From an uncultured Bacillota bacterium (GTDB taxonomy: Bacteria; Bacillota_I; Bacilli_A; Izemoplasmatales; Hujiaoplasmataceae), in contig CALMFM010000019.1 in the NCBI GenBank assembly GCA_937862575.1, positions 1-43,089 on the forward strand: 43,089 nucleotides of DNA, read 5' to 3'. The notes under the pieces were generated by a model. That model made no database searches and was not told where the DNA came from. It was given only the letters and a program-made list of their open reading frames with translations. Each line of letters opens with the position of its first letter. Within the stretch, counting starts at the first letter, position 1. Shown one piece after another: positions 27,351-35,715 of this stretch. The position numbers and the translations under genes are program-made.

Positions 27351-29351
27351 ATGAGCGAGCTTAAAAATATCAAAGGTATCGGTCCTAAGACCGAAAAAAA
27401 ACTTAATGATATCGGAATCCGGACAACAAACGATTTGTTGTTCTGTTTTCCTGAACGCTATGAAACCTATGATTTAGATGCTTTTGAATCGATTTGTCTA
27501 GACAAGGAATTGAGTTTGCCGGTAATTGTTACAAAAAAGCCAAAAGTCTTTTTCATCAGGAAGAATTTGGACAAAATGTCTATGGAAGTAGAGATAAATC
27601 ATTTGTACTTTCAAGTTCATATATTCAATCGACGGTTTTTGGCACAAGCACTTGAACCTGATACAGAAATCGTAATTACCGGCCGTTTTGTTAATAATCT
27701 GTCAAACTTCACTGCCAGCAACATTGTTCTTAGGAAGAATTTCCACCCGGGAATTGTTCCAGAATACGGGATTAAAGATATCAACGATGCAACAATCAGA
27801 AAAGCGATTCACGAAGTTCTTTCAACTAAGAGGGAACTCCATGAACCACTGCCTGAGAAGTACCTTAATAAAAGGCATATACCTAACATCAATGACCTAA
27901 TTGTAAAGATACATGAACCGAAATTAGAATCAGACATATTTGAAGTAAGAAGAAGAATTGTCTATGAGGAATTACTTGATTTTGCATTGCGAATTGAATC
28001 TCTGAAAAGATTGAACAGCAACATCGTTTCTGTTTCCCGAAGATATGATATAAATTTAGTAAGGGATTTCATCTCCAAATTACCTTTTGAGTTGACAGAC
28101 GACCAAAAACAGGCTACAAACGAAATATTCAAAGATTTAAAAAAGGACCGGCAGATGAATCGTCTTTTACAAGGGGATGTCGGTTCAGGAAAAACAATAG
28201 TCAGTGTCATTGCCAGTTTGGCAGTTGTTACATCAGGAGCTCAAGTCGCGATTATGGCTCCGACATTAGTCCTTGCCAAACAACACTTCGATACCTTTAA
28301 AAAATATCTGGATGGTTATGGTGTCAAGACAGTATTATTGGTATCGGAAATGAGCAATGCCGATCAAGAAACAGTCAGATATCAGATAAGTCATAACAAG
28401 GCGGATATCATAATTGGAACTCATAGTTTGATTCAAAGCAGTGTAGATTTTCATAATTTAGGATTCTTGTTGATTGACGAACAACATCGATTTGGCGTCA
28501 ATCAAAGAAAAGAGCTTCGAAAAAAAGGAGTGACTCCAGATATTCTCTTAATGAGTGCCACGCCAATTCCGAGAACTTTGGCGATATCAATTTATAAAGA
28601 CATCGACATATCCTTTATTCGAGAGAAGCCATCAGGACGCAAAGACATCATAACTGAGATTGTAGAATTTGAGAATCTCGATAGTCTGTTAAAAAAAGTA
28701 ACTTTAGAAATAGATAATGGTCATCAGGCATATTTCATATGCCCAATGATAAGCGAGTCAGATACATCGCAGAAGATATCTGTTGAGGAAACTGAAAGAA
28801 TCCTAAGAAACAAATTAAAAGATAAATATGTCATAGACGTACTGCATGGAAAACTCGCAGATGACGAAAAGAATCTAATTCTTGATAGATTCTATTCAGG
28901 ATTGACACAGATTTTAATATCCACTACTGTTGTAGAAGTTGGAGTAGACGTAAAAAACGCCACTGTAATGGTAATTATGAACGCTAATGCATTTGGCTTG
29001 GCCCAACTTCACCAACTTCGAGGACGGATTGGTCGAGATGAACATCAAAGCTATTGTTATTTGATTGTGGATGATATTCTTGACGCTAAAGAGCGGCTAG
29101 ATATCTTAGTTAAAACCAATGATGGCTTTCTAATCAGTGAATATGATCTCTCTATCAGAGGACCGGGAGAAGTGTTTGGAAACGTCCAATCAGGAATCCC
29201 TAATTTCCGAATGGCAAATCTTATCAACGATCAAGAAATACTGCAAGAAGCATTGGAAGACGCAACTGAAATAATAAAAGCTAACGACACCTTATCAAAG
29301 GCTTTGACAAACAAGGCTATAAAATCAATTGATTCTTATAATTTGGACTGA
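27351..29351 (+). CDS. recG: ATP-dependent DNA helicase RecG
   Basis: Remodels stalled forks and branched DNA in recombination repair. The 666-residue length is normal. The N-terminal HhH-like start (LKNIKGIGPKTEKKLNDIGI) leads into the wedge domain. The SF2 helicase motifs are GDVGSGKT (I), DEQHRFG (II), SATPIPRTLA (III) and a late RGRIGRDEHQSYCYL (VI). The C-terminal TRG-type region follows. ATG 27351 has TGGAG upstream. Position between fakA and plsX is the standard Bacillota order. Confidence 0.97.
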   Translation: MSELKNIKGIGPKTEKKLNDIGIRTTNDLLFCFPERYETYDLDAFESICLDKELSLPVIVTKKPKVFFIRKNLDKMSMEVEINHLYFQVHIFNRRFLAQALEPDTEIVITGRFVNNLSNFTASNIVLRKNFHPGIVPEYGIKDINDATIRKAIHEVLSTKRELHEPLPEKYLNKRHIPNINDLIVKIHEPKLESDIFEVRRRIVYEELLDFALRIESLKRLNSNIVSVSRRYDINLVRDFISKLPFELTDDQKQATNEIFKDLKKDRQMNRLLQGDVGSGKTIVSVIASLAVVTSGAQVAIMAPTLVLAKQHFDTFKKYLDGYGVKTVLLVSEMSNADQETVRYQISHNKADIIIGTHSLIQSSVDFHNLGFLLIDEQHRFGVNQRKELRKKGVTPDILLMSATPIPRTLAISIYKDIDISFIREKPSGRKDIITEIVEFENLDSLLKKVTLEIDNGHQAYFICPMISESDTSQKISVEETERILRNKLKDKYVIDVLHGKLADDEKNLILDRFYSGLTQILISTTVVEVGVDVKNATVMVIMNANAFGLAQLHQLRGRIGRDEHQSYCYLIVDDILDAKERLDILVKTNDGFLISEYDLSIRGPGEVFGNVQSGIPNFRMANLINDQEILQEALEDATEIIKANDTLSKALTNKAIKSIDSYNLD

Positions 29352-29389
29352 GTTATGATATACTAATTTAATGTAGAGGTGAAAATACT

Positions 29390-30406
29390 ATGTTTAGAAT
29401 CGCAGTAGACGCCATGGGCGGAGATTTCGCTCCAAAGGAACAAATAGCCGGCGCTATGATGGCAATCCGGAATATCCCGGATATTGAAATAATCCTATAT
29501 GGTGACGAACAGGTTATTCGTCCGCTTTTGACTAATCCTGAAAGGATTTCCATAGTGCACGCACCTTTTGTCATTCCAATGGGCGAGAAGAATCCAATTC
29601 AAGCAATTAAATCAAACAAGGACACATCTTCAATGGCAAGAGCTTTACAGAGCCTGAGAAACGAAGAAGCTGACGCTGTAGTATCAAGCGGAGCTACTCA
29701 AGCTTTGATTGCCGGAGCTCATATACTAGTCAGAAGAATGCAAGGATTCAAACGCACAGCCATAGCACCGGTTATTCCTTCAGTTTCTGGCAAGCCAACC
29801 ATTTTACTCGATTCCGGTGCCAATATCAGCATCAAACCCGAATTCATGTTGCAACAGGCATATTTTGCCAAAATATACGCTGAAGAAATTCTTAACGTAG
29901 AAAATCCTAGAGTAGGACTTATCAATATTGGAACTGAACCAGGCAAAGGCAGAGAACTTGATCATGAGGCTTATGCACTATTTTCAAGTACGGATTTGTT
30001 TGAATTTTACGGAAATGTCGAGCCTAAAGAAATCCTTGATCCACCATGTGATATTTTGATAAGCGACGGATTTACTGCGAATATCGTAATGAAGACCATC
30101 GAAGGCACGGCCAAGGGAATGGGCAAGTTATTGAAGAAACATCTTACCAGCACTTTCTTTGGAAAAATAGGTGCTTTGTTGGCAAAGAAGAATCTCAATG
30201 ATTTCAAGAAATCAATATCAGCTGAAGAAATCGGCGGAGCCGTAATATATGGATTATATAAACCTGTCATAAAAGCTCAGGGAGCTTCAAAGGAATTCGG
30301 TTTTTATAACGGCATCAGACAAGCAGCTAACATTTGTCGTACTGGTGTTTTTGAAAAAGTTAAACAATACCTTGACACAAATCAGAAGGAATTTGAAGAT
30401 GAGTAA
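29390..30406 (+). CDS. plsX: Phosphate acyltransferase PlsX
   Basis: Interconverts acyl-ACP and acyl-phosphate, the donor for PlsY in phosphatidic acid synthesis. The 338 residues start MFRIAVDAMGGDFAPKEQI, the PlsX hallmark, and contain RALQSLRNEEADAVVSSGATQAL, LLDSGANISIKP and NIGTEPGKG. It begins 38 bp after recG with AGAGGTG as RBS, and its end overlaps rnc by 8 bp. The acpP gene often found between plsX and rnc is missing here. It acts with FakA on the same acyl-phosphate pool. Confidence 0.97.
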   Translation: MFRIAVDAMGGDFAPKEQIAGAMMAIRNIPDIEIILYGDEQVIRPLLTNPERISIVHAPFVIPMGEKNPIQAIKSNKDTSSMARALQSLRNEEADAVVSSGATQALIAGAHILVRRMQGFKRTAIAPVIPSVSGKPTILLDSGANISIKPEFMLQQAYFAKIYAEEILNVENPRVGLINIGTEPGKGRELDHEAYALFSSTDLFEFYGNVEPKEILDPPCDILISDGFTANIVMKTIEGTAKGMGKLLKKHLTSTFFGKIGALLAKKNLNDFKKSISAEEIGGAVIYGLYKPVIKAQGASKEFGFYNGIRQAANICRTGVFEKVKQYLDTNQKEFEDE

Positions 30407-31082
30407 GAATATCAAAGAATTAGAAACTTTTTTCAACTTACAATTTAAAGACTTTTCTTTGTTGGAAAGAGCGATGACACATTCATCATATGCCAATGAG
30501 AATGATACAAAAAGCAATGAAAGACTGGAATTTGTCGGAGACGCTGTATTGGATCTTGCTGTAGCTAACTTTTTGTTTGAACACATGTCTGAAGCGGAAG
30601 GCGTACTGACAAAAAAGAGAGCTCAGGAAGTATGTGAACAGTCTTTGTATGAATATGCCAAAAGCTTTGGGCTTGGTGAATTTCTTCTCCTAGGAAAAGG
30701 TGAAGAAATGTCAGGTGGGCGTGTGAAACCTGCACTTCTGGCGGACGCTTTTGAAGCGCTTTTGGGAGCGGTATATATAGATAAAGGATTCAAGGAAACC
30801 TATAAAATTCTCAATAAAATTGTCTTTCCGGTTATTAAGAGAAATTTAAATTCAGAAGATAAAGATTATAAGAGCAAATTACAAGAATTGGTCCAGTCAG
30901 ATAAACGGACTTTGGAGTATGTGATTGTTTCCGAAACAGGACCTGCCCATGATAAGGAATTCAGAGCTAGAGTCTATATGGATGAAGATATCATCATGGG
31001 AGAGGGCACGGGAAAATCCAAAAAAGAAGCGGAACAAAATGCTGCTTTTGCAACTTTGGAGAAGTTAGCCAAACAAAGATAA
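30399..31082 (+). CDS. rnc: Ribonuclease III
   Basis: Cleaves double-stranded RNA, including rRNA precursors. ATG 30399 gives 227 residues and overlaps the plsX stop; the track start 30345 is inside plsX. The RNase III signature NERLEFVGDAVLDL is present, with the downstream catalytic Asp/Glu in LADAFEALLGAVY. A C-terminal dsRNA-binding domain (SKLQELVQSDKRTLEYVIV to KSKKEAEQNAAFATLEKL) follows. The RBS (AGAAGG) is inside plsX, indicating coupling. Confidence 0.96.
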   Translation: MSKNIKELETFFNLQFKDFSLLERAMTHSSYANENDTKSNERLEFVGDAVLDLAVANFLFEHMSEAEGVLTKKRAQEVCEQSLYEYAKSFGLGEFLLLGKGEEMSGGRVKPALLADAFEALLGAVYIDKGFKETYKILNKIVFPVIKRNLNSEDKDYKSKLQELVQSDKRTLEYVIVSETGPAHDKEFRARVYMDEDIIMGEGTGKSKKEAEQNAAFATLEKLAKQR

Positions 31083-31094
31083 GGGGTAGTTTTT

Positions 31095-31757
31095 ATGGAT
31101 TATGCGGTAATCAGGAAAATGGTTGAGGAAGAATTGATAGATTTCGATAAACTTCTTCTACAGAACTATAAAAAAATCGGTCTCACTGAAATTGAGGCAT
31201 TTCTGCTTATCGAACTCCAACGACAAAGGAAAAATGGAGAAACAGTAATCTCACCATCAAAACTTGTTAAAAAATTAACGGTTTCCGAAGATAAAATTTT
31301 CTCGACTTTGGACGGACTAATCACAAAAAAATATCTAACTATTAGAATTGTTAAGCAAGAGAATGAAAAAGAGACCGAAGATTTCTCCTTGGATAACACA
31401 ATTATAAAGCTTATCGATGCCTATAAATCAGCAATCAAAAAGGATATCCAACAATCGGACGGCGTCTTCGAAACTCTTGAAGAAGAAATAGTAGATATCA
31501 TTGAAAAGCAATTTCAAAAGCAATTAAAACCTTTGGAAGTTGAACTGATTCAAAAATGGATCAATGAGGACAACTATCCACTTGAATTGATTAAGACTGC
31601 AATATTAGACGCAGTGAAGGCTAATAAATCGACATTAAGTTATGTGGACGGAGTTCTTCTAAAACGCGCAAAGAACATTGAGAAATCTAAAAAGCAATAC
31701 AATCCGGAAAAATCCGAAGCTTTAAAGGCATTCTATGAATCTTGGGAGCAAAAATGA
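31095..31757 (+). CDS. dnaD: DnaD-like primosomal protein
   Basis: Takes part in replication initiation and restart by helping load helicase. The 220 residues show an N-terminal winged-helix (DDBH1-like) domain (LTEIEAFLLIELQRQ to GLITKKYLTIRIV) and a C-terminal DnaD/DnaB2 domain. The latter includes IQKWINEDNYPLELIKTAILDAV and the YxxG/N-type VLLKRAKNIEKSK motif. It lies 12 bp after rnc and overlaps nth by 4 bp (ATGA). A dnaD-nth pair is typical of Bacillota. Confidence 0.88.
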   Translation: MDYAVIRKMVEEELIDFDKLLLQNYKKIGLTEIEAFLLIELQRQRKNGETVISPSKLVKKLTVSEDKIFSTLDGLITKKYLTIRIVKQENEKETEDFSLDNTIIKLIDAYKSAIKKDIQQSDGVFETLEEEIVDIIEKQFQKQLKPLEVELIQKWINEDNYPLELIKTAILDAVKANKSTLSYVDGVLLKRAKNIEKSKKQYNPEKSEALKAFYESWEQK

Positions 31758-32380
31758 CAGTTTCTGAAACCATCTATGAAGAAATCACGAAATTATACCC
31801 GGATGCCAAATGTGAATTGAATTATCGCAAGGATTATGAACTACTGATTGCGGTAATGTTGAGTGCACAAACAACCGATCAGTCGGTGAACTCCGTTACT
31901 GAAACGCTATTCAATAAATATAAGTCTATAAAAGATTTTGCAAATGTTTCTATTGATGAATTGGAGAATGACATTAGAAGAATTGGTTTATTCAGAAACA
32001 AGTCGAAGAACATCAAATCTATGTCTGAGATTGTGGTTAATCAATTTAACGGTATTATTCCCAATACTCAAGAATCATTACAAGATTTGCCAGGAGTAGG
32101 AAGAAAAACTGCGAATGTTTATCTCGCAGAATTCCATCACATCCCTAGGATTGCTGTAGATACACATGTATCTAGAGTATCAATAAGATTAGGCTTCGCG
32201 GATGAAGGAGATTCTCCAGAAAATATTGAAAAAAAATTGATGAATATCTATGATGAAAACATCTGGATTGACCTGCATCATAAAATGATATTCTTTGGAA
32301 GATATTTCTGTAAAGCAAAAAAACCTAATTGTATTAACTGCCCAATATTAAAATATTGTAAGAAACCAGTTCTGAAATGA
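31754..32380 (+). CDS. nth: Endonuclease III (DNA glycosylase/AP lyase)
   Basis: Removes oxidised pyrimidines from DNA. ATG 31754 overlaps the dnaD stop, giving 208 residues; the track start 31742 lies within dnaD. The helix-hairpin-helix LQDLPGVGRKTANVYLAE contains the catalytic Lys, and the catalytic Asp is in AVDTHVSRVSIRLG. The C-terminal iron-sulfur loop is Cx6Cx2Cx5C (CKAKKPNCINCPILKYC). It is complete and should be active. Confidence 0.97.
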   Translation: MTVSETIYEEITKLYPDAKCELNYRKDYELLIAVMLSAQTTDQSVNSVTETLFNKYKSIKDFANVSIDELENDIRRIGLFRNKSKNIKSMSEIVVNQFNGIIPNTQESLQDLPGVGRKTANVYLAEFHHIPRIAVDTHVSRVSIRLGFADEGDSPENIEKKLMNIYDENIWIDLHHKMIFFGRYFCKAKKPNCINCPILKYCKKPVLK

Positions 32381-32390
32381 ACTGGTTTTT
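32363..32390 (+). terminator. Intrinsic terminator after nth
   Basis: AAACCAGTT / AACTGGTTT with an 8-nt loop is followed by TT. The hairpin includes the nth stop codon. Confidence 0.82.
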
Positions 32391-32457
32391 ATATCTAAAT
32401 ATAGGGCTTATATGCCATTTGGTTTCGAAAAACGAAAAATGTTTCAATAAATAAATC

Positions 32458-32486
32458 TTCACAATTTTGTTTTTCAATAATATAAT
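32458..32486 (+). promoter_or_regulatory. Promoter of the XRE-type regulator
   Basis: TTCACA (32458-32463) and TATAAT (32481-32486) are spaced by 17 bp, 45 bp before the ATG. A short inverted repeat, TTTCG-AAAAA-CGAAA (32423-32437), lies just upstream and could be an operator. Confidence 0.62.
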
Positions 32487-32530
32487 TATTGGGAGCATTG
32501 ACATTCATTATTTACTTTTGGAGGATTAAA

Positions 32531-33787
32531 ATGGATTTTAATTTACGAACAAGAATAATCAGAAGAAGAGAAGAAATTTTTGACTTCTATTATTGCACTA
32601 TCGGTGACAAGATTCGAAGAACAAGATTGGATTTGAACATGACTCAAGAGGCACTTGCAAAAGGCATATGTTCTAATACTTACATATCCAAGATTGAAAA
32701 CAACAAAATCGCCGTAAACAAGGAGCATTTGTTTTTGTTGATGGAAAAGATGGGAATCCAAACCGACAGGATTGGTTTTCCAGAAAAAATGGTAGAGAGT
32801 TTGGAAAGAGCTATCGAATATTTTTATTTTAAGGATTTGGAAGCATATGAAGAGTTATATCAAGACCTACAACAGTATGAATTTGGCATCTTAATTTATG
32901 TAGTTCGACTCGGATATTTTGTCCTCACTGAGGATTTGGACAATGCCCGAGTAATTTATGATGATATGTATAGATATCTAAATTCTTTAGAAGACTATGG
33001 GTTTGCGACTTTTCTAATTTTTGGTGGGTTTTATAATGTAGCCATAAATGATTTTCAAACTGCAAGAATGATATTGGAATCGGTAAAAGATAAATTAAGA
33101 AATGACGAAATATTATATAGTTTATATGGTTATCTTGAATTTATTGTCTATGGACAACTGCATTTGTTCAATCAATCACGAGACGGCTTGGATAAAGCAA
33201 AAACGCTATTCTTCAATTATAGCAATTGCCGAAGATTAACCGAGTCAATGGTCTACACAAACATTTTTCGTCTTTACGAAGGTCGCAAAGAAGAAATATC
33301 ATTTCATAAAGAACATTTAACATACTTGAATGACTCCCAAAAAAATTACTATTTGATTTTATTGGCGTTATCAAGTGATAATCCTGTATTCTATTTTTCA
33401 CAATTGATTCCTGATGGAAGATATTATTTGTCCGGTCTTTATTATTTGGCAAAACATCATCTCAGCAAAAACGAATTGGACAAATATGAATCAGTTAAGG
33501 ACACAATCAACGACAATCATTATTCAATGAGATCGATTATCGATTATGGAAATCTGTTAAAATTGTCTGAAGGCGAAAAAGACTGGTATTACAGAGACTA
33601 TCTAATCAATATCGTTTTGCCTTATCTAAGAGATAATCAAAATATCTATTTTCATAATTTGGTAACAAAAAGAGTTCAAGAAATATTATCAGAAAACAAA
33701 AAATACAAAGATGCACAGCGATTAGGTGAGAAGCATCAAGAATTCGTCAAGGGACTTCAATTAGAAAAGAAAATTACATTGCATTAA
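32531..33787 (+). CDS. XRE-family HTH regulator with a long helical C-terminal domain
   Basis: ATG 32531 after GGAGG gives 418 residues. An HTH domain (about 22-78: IGDKIRRTRLDLNMTQEALAKGICSNTYISKIENNK) is followed by about 340 residues of predicted helices rich in Tyr, Leu and Asp. This is the layout of Rgg/PlcR/RNPP-like regulators whose TPR-like domain binds a peptide. No small peptide gene was recognised next to it. The N-terminal 20 residues ahead of the HTH are unusual. It is monocistronic and convergent with the Mrp/SalA gene. Targets are unknown. Confidence 0.8.
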   Translation: MDFNLRTRIIRRREEIFDFYYCTIGDKIRRTRLDLNMTQEALAKGICSNTYISKIENNKIAVNKEHLFLLMEKMGIQTDRIGFPEKMVESLERAIEYFYFKDLEAYEELYQDLQQYEFGILIYVVRLGYFVLTEDLDNARVIYDDMYRYLNSLEDYGFATFLIFGGFYNVAINDFQTARMILESVKDKLRNDEILYSLYGYLEFIVYGQLHLFNQSRDGLDKAKTLFFNYSNCRRLTESMVYTNIFRLYEGRKEEISFHKEHLTYLNDSQKNYYLILLALSSDNPVFYFSQLIPDGRYYLSGLYYLAKHHLSKNELDKYESVKDTINDNHYSMRSIIDYGNLLKLSEGEKDWYYRDYLINIVLPYLRDNQNIYFHNLVTKRVQEILSENKKYKDAQRLGEKHQEFVKGLQLEKKITLH

Positions 33788-33791
33788 AAAA

Positions 33792-33814
33792 ACTCTTCGA
33801 ATGAAGAGTCTTTA
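33792..33814. terminator. Terminator between the regulator and the convergent salA-like gene
   Basis: ACTCTTC-GAAT-GAAGAGT is followed by CTTTAT, with an A-run on the left that can serve the minus strand. The T-tract on the + strand is weak. Confidence 0.72.
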
Positions 33815-34789
33815 TACTAGTTTAATTAATTTTCTGGCTAAATTTAGATACAACATACCTGGCACATCAGTTTCTTTGTAGATACTTGATTTTCCTGGTA
33901 CAATCGGTAGCTCTGCCAATACTTCAACCATCAATTCATCGGCGACTTCTTTACCCCCGCCTTGTCCGAAGATATAATGCTTATCACCATTGACTTCATA
34001 GTAGGACATATTTTCAACAACACCAATAATATCATGACCGAGATCTTTAGCTGCATATCCTGCCTTAATGGCGATATGTGATGCATTCTCCTGCGGAGTT
34101 GTGACTAAAACCATTTTGGCGTCTTTGTTGAAGGTTCTCATATCTAGCATGATGTCACCAGTGCCTGGCGGTAAATCTACTAGGAAGTAATCTATCTCGC
34201 CAACCCATAACGTATCTTCAAAAAACAATTTCAAAACTTTATTAAGCATCGGGCCTCTCAAAAGTAGAGCCCGATTTTTTTCGACCAAGTATTCTGTCGA
34301 AACCATCTGTATACCATCTCTTTCGAAAGGATAAATCTTACCGTCTTGATTCCCCAATAATTGGTGCTCGGTAGCTCCAAGAATCTTAGGCATATTTGCT
34401 CCATATACGTCTGCGTCGATAATCGCAACCCGTTTACCCATTCTCATTAATGCATAGGCCAGATTGGCAGTGACAGTTGATTTTCCTACTCCGCCTTTTC
34501 CCGAAGCTATTAGGATGGTTCTAGGCCCTTTCTTATCGGATTTTTTCTCTACGAAATCAATCTTAATCCCGCTGAATCCCATCTCTATCTTAACCACTTT
34601 GGCAATTTCTCTTGTAAGTTCTTTCATAACATCAGGAGTCTTTTCAGAGACCTCGATTACAAACATAACGGTATTGTTTTCATCATCAATTCCTACATGT
34701 TTTATCGAGTCACCTTCCAGAAAACTGATCTTAGTTATCGGATCAGCAATGAATTTTATTTTCTCTTTAATATCTGATATTTTACTCAT
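33812..34789 (-). CDS. salA: Mrp/NBP35-family P-loop ATPase, SalA type
   Basis: 325 residues. An N-terminal DUF59/MIP18-like domain (about 1-85) is followed by a deviant Walker A (ASGKGGVGKSTVTANLAYAL), then VDLPPGTGD and the Mrp signature. In iron-sulfur carrier members, the ENMSYF segment is followed by a CxxC. Here it reads ENMSYYEVNGDKHYIFGQGGG with no Cys. This matches B. subtilis SalA, an ATP-dependent regulator, rather than a classical cluster carrier. The symbol is therefore tentative. Confidence 0.85.
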   Translation of the reverse strand: MSKISDIKEKIKFIADPITKISFLEGDSIKHVGIDDENNTVMFVIEVSEKTPDVMKELTREIAKVVKIEMGFSGIKIDFVEKKSDKKGPRTILIASGKGGVGKSTVTANLAYALMRMGKRVAIIDADVYGANMPKILGATEHQLLGNQDGKIYPFERDGIQMVSTEYLVEKNRALLLRGPMLNKVLKLFFEDTLWVGEIDYFLVDLPPGTGDIMLDMRTFNKDAKMVLVTTPQENASHIAIKAGYAAKDLGHDIIGVVENMSYYEVNGDKHYIFGQGGGKEVADELMVEVLAELPIVPGKSSIYKETDVPGMLYLNLARKLIKLV

Positions 34790-34820
34790 GGTAATACCTC
34801 ATTTCTCTAGACCATTACAT

Positions 34821-34848
34821 ATTATAACGCATTTGGTTTTTATGTCAA
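34821..34848 (-). promoter_or_regulatory. Promoter of the SalA/Mrp gene
   Basis: On the minus strand, TTGACA (34848-34843) and TATAAT (34826-34821) are separated by 16 bp. They lie 31 bp upstream of the start codon. Confidence 0.82.
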
Positions 34849-34861
34849 AACAATTTGACTG

Positions 34862-34884
34862 TTTTTCCCGGAAACAGGGAAAAA
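34862..34884. repeat. Inverted repeat between divergent promoters
   Basis: TTTTTCCC and GGGAAAAA form a perfect 8-bp inverted repeat around GGAAACA. It sits between the divergent promoters of the salA-like gene and yceD-rpmF, 17 bp before the latter's -35. It could be an operator or a hairpin; no protein partner is recognised. Confidence 0.5.
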
Positions 34885-34901
34885 AGGCAGACATATTTTT
34901 C

Positions 34902-34930
34902 TTGACATTGAAAATAAAAAAAAGTATAAT
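34902..34930 (+). promoter_or_regulatory. Strong promoter of yceD-rpmF
   Basis: TTGACA (34902-34907) and TATAAT (34925-34930) are both consensus, with a 17-bp spacer. Such strength fits a ribosomal-protein operon. Confidence 0.88.
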
Positions 34931-34956
34931 TAATACGCTGTGATGAGGTGATGAAA

Positions 34957-35427
34957 TTGAAATGGACAATTCATGAACTCGTTAAGAAAGCGAAATCAGA
35001 AAACTTACTAGAATTTACTCTCGACTTAAACCGCTTTATATCAGATGATCAAGAGGATTTGGTGGGGATTTTCCCGACTAAAGTCTCTGGACATTATGAA
35101 TACGACGAACCAAATGAAACATTTTATTTTGAACTTAATATCAAGACAACTTTGACAATGCTTTGCGCGCTTACTCTCAAGGAAGTTGAAGTTAAACTTG
35201 ATTTTGTCTCACAGATAAGTTTTTCCTCGTCATTCGTCGATGACGATACGCACATTATAGACGGCATCACGATTGATATCGACCAGTATATTTACTCCGA
35301 GATTTTGATTGAAAAACCAATGAAGGTTTACAGTCGACATGCAAAAGAAGAATACAAGGAAGACATTGTCTCGATGGATGAAGAGGAAATAACTTCACAA
35401 AGCCCATTTGCAAAAATAAAAAAGTAG
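34957..35427 (+). CDS. YceD/DUF177 family protein
   Basis: A 156-residue acidic protein of the YceD (DUF177) family, which sits next to rpmF in most bacteria and is linked to 23S rRNA handling or L32 biogenesis. The track opens at GTG 34948, and an ATG lies at 34951. TTG 34957 is chosen because it places GAGG at normal spacing and gives MKWTIHEL, the usual family N-terminus. The other two starts leave almost no spacing. The C-terminus (SPFAKIKK) matches the family ending. rpmF starts 13 bp later. Confidence 0.85.
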   Translation: MKWTIHELVKKAKSENLLEFTLDLNRFISDDQEDLVGIFPTKVSGHYEYDEPNETFYFELNIKTTLTMLCALTLKEVEVKLDFVSQISFSSSFVDDDTHIIDGITIDIDQYIYSEILIEKPMKVYSRHAKEEYKEDIVSMDEEEITSQSPFAKIKK

Positions 35428-35440
35428 AGGAGGAATCGAC

Positions 35441-35638
35441 ATGGCAGTACCTAAAAGAAAAGTCAGTAAAGAACAAAAAAGAAAAAGAAGAACTCATTTC
35501 AAGTTACATGCACCATCAATGGTTGTTTGTCCAAACTGCGGCGAATTGACTTTAAGTCACACAGTCTGTAAAAAATGCGGTTACTACAAGGGAAAACTGG
35601 TAGTTGAACCAAAATTAGAAGAAAAATCAGAAGAGTAA
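35441..35638 (+). CDS. rpmF: 50S ribosomal protein bL32
   Basis: 65 residues starting [22 protein letters not shown], with a zinc ribbon of two CxxC pairs (CPNCG, CKKCG). This is the zinc-containing form of L32. It has an acidic tail (EEKSEE). The RBS is AGAGGAGG. It is co-transcribed with yceD and ends in a terminator. Confidence 0.98.
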   Translation: MAVPKRKVSKEQKRKRRTHFKLHAPSMVVCPNCGELTLSHTVCKKCGYYKGKLVVEPKLEEKSEE

Positions 35639-35649
35639 AAGAAAAAGAT

Positions 35650-35673
35650 ACGTTGAATTTTCAACGTTTTTCT
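35650..35673 (+). terminator. Intrinsic terminator after rpmF
   Basis: ACGTTGA-ATTT-TCAACGT with a T-rich tail (TTTTCTTTT). Confidence 0.85.
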
Positions 35674-35715
35674 TTTGTCAAAAAACAAATATGTTATAAT
35701 TAGTTAGGTGATTCC

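Noticed and set aside
34464-34943. 159-aa + strand ORF opposite the salA-like gene
   Set aside because: It is a shadow of the real minus-strand gene and runs through its promoter and the inverted repeat; the composition is not protein-like.
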